DNA of 15,670 bases from Candidatus Omnitrophota bacterium. Lineage in GTDB: Bacteria; Omnitrophota; Gorgyraeia; Gorgyraeales; Gorgyraeaceae. Of this stretch, positions 13,352 through 15,670 are shown piece by piece. The DNA lies in assembly GCA_018901615.1 (NCBI GenBank), contig JAHIEN010000120.1, positions 1-15,670 of the forward strand, read 5' to 3'. The notes beneath the pieces were generated by a model that made no database searches, was not told the DNA's origin, and worked only from the letters and a program-made list of their open reading frames with translations. Numbering within the stretch: the first letter of the stretch is position 1; the number at the start of each line of letters is the position of its first letter. Position numbers and translations under genes: made by a program.

Positions 13352-14284
13352 TCAAAATAAGTTTAAAAAATTGCCCTGAATATTCTTCAGCTTAACCAGT
13401 TTGTTCTCAAAATTAAACAATAAAATAAAACTTGTCAGAAAAGGCGGTTCTGTTTTTCCGCCAACGTCCTTTTTTAAGGTGACATCCTCTGCTTCCAACG
13501 TACACCTTGCGAGCAGGTTGGACTTTAACAGCCGTATGTCACTATTAAGATCGAGCCGCCCTTCTTTTATTACGCGGCTAAGATATCTGTCATACACCAT
13601 GCCGAGAGTTTTTATCTTGATATCGTCTATCTGCAGGTTTGCTTTTATCTTACTGTCTGGACCGGCCCGGCCGCTTATCTTCAAAGGCGAAAGAAAATCA
13701 GTCTCCCTGTTCTTGAGAAATCCTGTTATCGCGAAATCAAAGGCATTGTTTTTTGAGAAATAAAGGCCCAAGGTCTCAATCTCTCCATTAATATTGATAA
13801 ACTCTAACTTGTTCCTGCCGTCTTTGTCATATAAAACCGTGCCATTATGTATATATATCCTTGAAAGCAAAAAATCAGGCAATAATAAAGGACTCTGAGG
13901 ACCTTGTCCTTCTTTTGCAGCTAAAAAATCAGCCGCACTCAATTGACTCACGTCTTCTTTTTTTATGCTGATAACAGGGTCGGTTATATAGACCTTTGAA
14001 ATTATCAGTTTATTTTTTGTAAAAAAAGATGCGGGGCTGGGATAGATGCGGACATTTGAAATACTAATCGCGCTACCTATCTTTATGTCCTTTAATTCCA
14101 GGCTTACGGGAAATCTCAGACGCGCCTGACCTATCGAGATATCGGCGCTAAAGGCCTTTTCTGATAACCCTAAAAGCCGTGACTTTATATTGCCGGCAAG
14201 AAACCTGTAACCCAGAAAGATAAGCCCGGATACACAGAATATAACAATAATAAATACGCTTCTTTTAAAAATGTGTCTGAGCAT
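13352..14284 (-). CDS. AsmA-like membrane-anchored envelope protein, hypothetical
   Basis: About 310 residues: one N-terminal membrane segment (about residues 8-26, RSVFIIVIFCVSGLIFLGYR), then a beta-rich region with AsmA/DUF748-type features (LELKDIKIGSAISISNVRIYPSP; KVYITDPVISIKKE; SRIYIHNGTVLYD; LEFININGEIETLG). AsmA-like proteins form long beta-taco structures that bridge inner and outer membranes for lipid transport. This copy is short and ends in KLKNIQGNFLNLF, so it covers only an N-terminal-like portion. I give ATG 14282-14284; a TTG at 14318-14320 has a better-spaced AAGGA (14327-14331) and may be the true start. It lies between two tRNA genes on the same strand. Confidence 0.7.
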   Translation of the reverse strand: MLRHIFKRSVFIIVIFCVSGLIFLGYRFLAGNIKSRLLGLSEKAFSADISIGQARLRFPVSLELKDIKIGSAISISNVRIYPSPASFFTKNKLIISKVYITDPVISIKKEDVSQLSAADFLAAKEGQGPQSPLLLPDFLLSRIYIHNGTVLYDKDGRNKLEFININGEIETLGLYFSKNNAFDFAITGFLKNRETDFLSPLKISGRAGPDSKIKANLQIDDIKIKTLGMVYDRYLSRVIKEGRLDLNSDIRLLKSNLLARCTLEAEDVTLKKDVGGKTEPPFLTSFILLFNFENKLVKLKNIQGNFLNLF

Positions 14285-14362
14285 ATTAGTAGTGATGGCC
14301 TTTCGACGCGCTCGTCTCAAATATATTCCTTGATCTCGCTTGCTCGGAACCATGGTGAGCAA

Positions 14363-14392
14363 GCCTTTGACCCGCCGTAGCGGGTCAAAGGC
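14363..14392. other. Perfect 13-bp hairpin after tRNA-Arg
   Basis: GCCTTTGACCCGC (14363-14375) and its exact complement (14380-14392) around a CGTA loop. It lies 11 nt beyond the CCA end of tRNA-Arg on the minus strand. With no T run it is more likely an RNA processing or stability stem or a repeat than a full terminator. Confidence 0.5.
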
Positions 14393-14403
14393 GCGTCGAA
14401 CCG

Positions 14404-14751
14404 TGGCGTCCCTGGCCTGATTCGAACAGGCGACCCTCTGCTTAGCATTCCAGCATCAGATTACTCTGACCACCAGTTAAGGCTTGCTGGCTGGACTTTC
14501 TCTTGGGCATCACAGCCCCGTCGCGTAAAGTCTCTACACTCAGCACATAATATGCGCCTAGCTCGGTATAGTCCTTTTCAGGATGTCCACCGAATTAACG
14601 ACGTCCACTTCATAGGTTCATTTCCCTATGAAGGCTCCCTTTTGTCCCTCGCGGCTACAACTTAAAACTACGGCCGCTCGGGATCAATTTTTTCCGCCAC
14701 TGGCGGAAAAAATCGTAAGGCAGATGCTCTATCCATCTGAGCTACAGGGAC
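14404..14751 (-). tRNA. tRNA-Arg (UCU anticodon) interrupted by a group I intron
   Basis: The 5' exon is 14717-14751 and the 3' exon 14404-14445. Joined, they give a regular 77-nt cloverleaf: acceptor GTCCCTG/CAGGGAC, D stem GCTC/GAGC, anticodon stem TCTGC/GCAGA with loop CTTCTAA (anticodon UCU), variable loop GGGTC, T arm GCCTG-TTCGAAT-CAGGC, discriminator G, encoded CCA. The split lies between U34 and C35 of the anticodon. Other split points give no standard loop, break the terminal-G rule, or give a Ser anticodon on a tRNA without a long variable arm. Without removal of the insert the tRNA cannot work. Confidence 0.9.
14446..14716 (-). other. Group I intron, 271 nt, in the tRNA-Arg anticodon loop
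   Basis: The catalytic core is visible on the minus strand. P1 is exon CUU with intron GAG (14677-14679), giving the U-G pair at the splice site; its loop holds an 11-bp hairpin (14685-14709). P2 is GCGGC/GCCGC. P3 is GUCG/CGAC. P4 is UUCGGU with ACCGAG, P5 UCCU-GAAA-AGGA, P6 GCGCAUA/UAUGUGC. P7 is the strand AGAGACUUUAC with GAAAGUCC (14526-14537 with 14493-14500). P8 is GGGC/GCCC (14505-14519). P9 is CCAGC/GCUGG with a UCAGA-GUAA-UCUGA hairpin (14456-14469). The intron ends in G. It resembles the subgroup IC3 introns of tRNA-Leu and tRNA-Arg. It has no reading frame, so it cannot move by its own nuclease. Confidence 0.88.
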
Positions 14752-14799
14752 GTTTGTTTAATCAATAATTAATGCCTTCAAATCGCTCCGGTATAGGGC

Positions 14800-14865
14800 T
14801 CATGAACCATTCGCTTCTTTTAATTCATGGCCTGCCATGAACCTGAGCGAAGCGAATGGTTCATG
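14800..14865. repeat. Inverted repeat overlapping the 3' end of tRNA-Pro
   Basis: Perfect 17-bp arms, CATGAACCATTCGCTTC (14800-14816) and its complement (14849-14865), enclose an inner palindrome TTCATGGC-ct-GCCATGAA. The right arm includes part of the CCA of tRNA-Pro. It may act as a terminator or processing stem, or be a dispersed repeat. Confidence 0.65.
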
Positions 14866-14941
14866 GTCGGGGCAGCAGGACTCGAACCTGCGACCCCCTG
14901 CTCCCAAAGCAGGTGCTCTAGCCAAACTGAGCCATGCCCCG
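14864..14941 (-). tRNA. tRNA-Pro (UGG anticodon)
   Basis: Complete 78-nt cloverleaf: acceptor CGGGGCA/TGCCCCG, anticodon stem CCTGC/GCAGG with loop TTTGGGA (anticodon UGG), T arm GCAGG-TTCGAGT-CCTGC, discriminator A, encoded CCA. Promoter at 15006-15034. Confidence 0.95.
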
Positions 14942-14988
14942 TTCCAAATTACAAGGCCATGCCACCATTCCATATTTGGAACGGGGCA
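14935..14988. repeat. Inverted repeat overlapping the 5' end of tRNA-Pro
   Basis: Perfect 15-bp arms TGCCCCGTTCCAAAT (14935-14949) and its complement (14974-14988). The left arm contains the tRNA acceptor 5' strand, so the leader carries a copy of the 3' acceptor strand that could compete with tRNA folding until the leader is removed. A short CGGGG-cacg-CCCCG hairpin (14982-14995) adjoins. Confidence 0.65.
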
Positions 14989-15005
14989 CGCCCCGAATTC
15001 TTACA

Positions 15006-15034
15006 ATTTTAGCAGCAGAGTTGCTAAAAGTCAA
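15006..15034 (-). promoter_or_regulatory. Promoter of tRNA-Pro, overlapping the rdgB stop
   Basis: -35 TTGACT (15029-15034, containing the rdgB TGA), 17-bp spacer, -10 TAAAAT (15006-15011). Predicted start near 14999, a ~58-nt tRNA leader. Confidence 0.75.
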
Positions 15035-15633
15035 CCTGAAGCCTGAACGTATTTCTTTATAATGTTTTTTGCCTTTAGTAAGGCTCTGCTCCTATGGCTT
15101 ATCCTGTTTTTCTTATTTATGCCTAGCTCGGCAAATGTCTTTTTATAGCCATTGGGCCTAAAGATAGGGTCATAGCCAAAACCTGTATTTCCTGAAGGTT
15201 TTTTCGTTATTATTCCTTTAATCCTGCCTTCTGCCGTACCTATAACTTTGCCTTTATCAACTACAGCTATTACGCATCTGAAGCATGCTTTTCTTTTTGA
15301 TAACGGCATGCCTTTAAGCAGTCTTAACACCTTCTCATTGTTACTTGAATACGTTGCTCCTTTACCTGAAAAACGCGCCGAGAAAACCCCTGGCCTTCCA
15401 CCGAGCGCCTTTATCTCAAGGCCTGAATCATCAGCCACGACAAGCTTTTTCAAAAAGTCCGAGACGATAAGGGCTTTTTTCTTCGCATTGGCCTCGAGAG
15501 TCTTCCTGTCCTCTTTTACTTCTGGGACACCTTTAAAACCTTCCAGCGAAACGACCTTTACAGGCAAACCCCTTAAAAGCGTCCTTATCTCTTTCAGTTT
15601 ATGCTGGTTTCTCGTGGCTATGACTAACTGCAT
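15031..15633 (-). CDS. rdgB: XTP/dITP diphosphatase (RdgB/HAM1 family)
   Basis: A full-length 200-residue house-cleaning enzyme that hydrolyses dITP, XTP and ITP to the monophosphates, keeping deaminated purines out of DNA and RNA. Signatures in order: ATRNQHKLKEI (6-16), TLEANA (45-50), ADDSGLEI (67-74, catalytic and Mg-binding Asp pair), PGVFSARFSG (81-90), GFGYDPIF (151-158), SHRSRAL (179-185). Every family motif is present. ATG 15631-15633 shares its A with the stop of the upstream gene (TAATG), so the genes are translationally coupled. The tRNA-Pro promoter overlaps its stop codon. Confidence 0.95.
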   Translation of the reverse strand: MQLVIATRNQHKLKEIRTLLRGLPVKVVSLEGFKGVPEVKEDRKTLEANAKKKALIVSDFLKKLVVADDSGLEIKALGGRPGVFSARFSGKGATYSSNNEKVLRLLKGMPLSKRKACFRCVIAVVDKGKVIGTAEGRIKGIITKKPSGNTGFGYDPIFRPNGYKKTFAELGINKKNRISHRSRALLKAKNIIKKYVQASG

Positions 15634-15670
15634 TATAACTCGATCTTTAAAATCTTGCGCTGTATGGCAA
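15633..15670 (-). CDS. C-terminal end of the upstream gene (possibly ribonuclease PH)
   Basis: Eleven codons ending AIQRKILKIEL and TAA, continuing past the right edge. The TAATG overlap with rdgB shows a coupled operon. RNase PH (rph) commonly precedes rdgB and ends in a similar basic helix, but eleven residues cannot confirm this. Confidence 0.45.
   Translation of the reverse strand, partial: AIQRKILKIEL

Noticed and set aside
14446..14716. tRNA-Ser(GCU) or tRNA-Val(UAC) reading of the split tRNA
   Set aside because: Ser would need an intron ending in T and the tRNA lacks a long variable arm. Val would place the insert outside the loop with an intron beginning TTTTTT and leave the 3' CTAA unexplained; Arg(UCU) satisfies the terminal-G and exon-U rules.
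14827..15046. Two plus-strand ORFs containing AAGLEPATP and QQDSNLRPPAPKAG
   Set aside because: They are translations of the antisense of tRNA-Pro, a well-known source of false protein annotations.

Overview
All genes I can support in this window, protein and RNA, lie on the minus strand. The organism looks like a Gram-negative bacterium of moderate to low GC content: it has an LpxH-like UDP-diacylglucosamine phosphoesterase, a DUF481-type outer-membrane beta-barrel and many Sec signal peptides. Abundant short palindromic intergenic repeats and the mix of families would fit an uncultivated lineage such as Omnitrophota or another deep-branching group. That placement is a guess, because no rRNA or ribosomal protein is present.

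Layout in minus-strand reading order, right to left. (1) 15670-13185: the tail of a probable rph, coupled to rdgB; a strong promoter at the rdgB stop feeding tRNA-Pro(UGG); tRNA-Arg(UCU) split by a 271-nt group I intron; an AsmA-like membrane protein; tRNA-His(GUG) and an intrinsic terminator. (2) 13180-12947: two tandem copies of a 78-nt structured element, then a consensus promoter. (3) 12932-9939: a three-gene operon of exported proteins (one with its signal peptide out of frame, one with an LPP20/FlgT-like N-terminus, one small helical protein). (4) 9830-8321: a promoter and a coupled pair, a HAD phosphatase and a PD-(D/E)XK nuclease-like protein. (5) 8134-6385: an Xre/ImmA-IrrE-type metallopeptidase and a PIN-like DUF4411 protein, a toxin-antitoxin type pair. 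(6) 6291-4302: an SPFH/band-7 protein and a nitrilase-like protein that lacks the usual Glu, bordered by a 69-bp MITE-like inverted repeat, a gene remnant and two copies of a 43-bp palindromic repeat. (7) 4209-3073: an orphan ~120-nt RNA gene with its own promoter and terminator, then an HNH endonuclease gene and a 51-codon ORF between two diverged ~130-nt direct repeats. (8) 2997-1128: an LpxH-like phosphoesterase, a DUF481 outer-membrane protein and a terminator. (9) 1124-1: a promoter, a structured leader, a membrane-anchored SagB-type nitroreductase and the start of an exported protein-L-isoaspartate methyltransferase.

Core functions (nucleotide-pool cleaning, tRNAs, lipid A-type metabolism, envelope proteins) alternate with accessory modules (TA pair, HAD-nuclease pair, HNH, repeats). 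The strongest points for follow-up are the intron-split tRNA-Arg, the orphan RNA gene, the tandem elements at 13031-13180, and three genes whose N-termini are displaced or lack a normal start codon.
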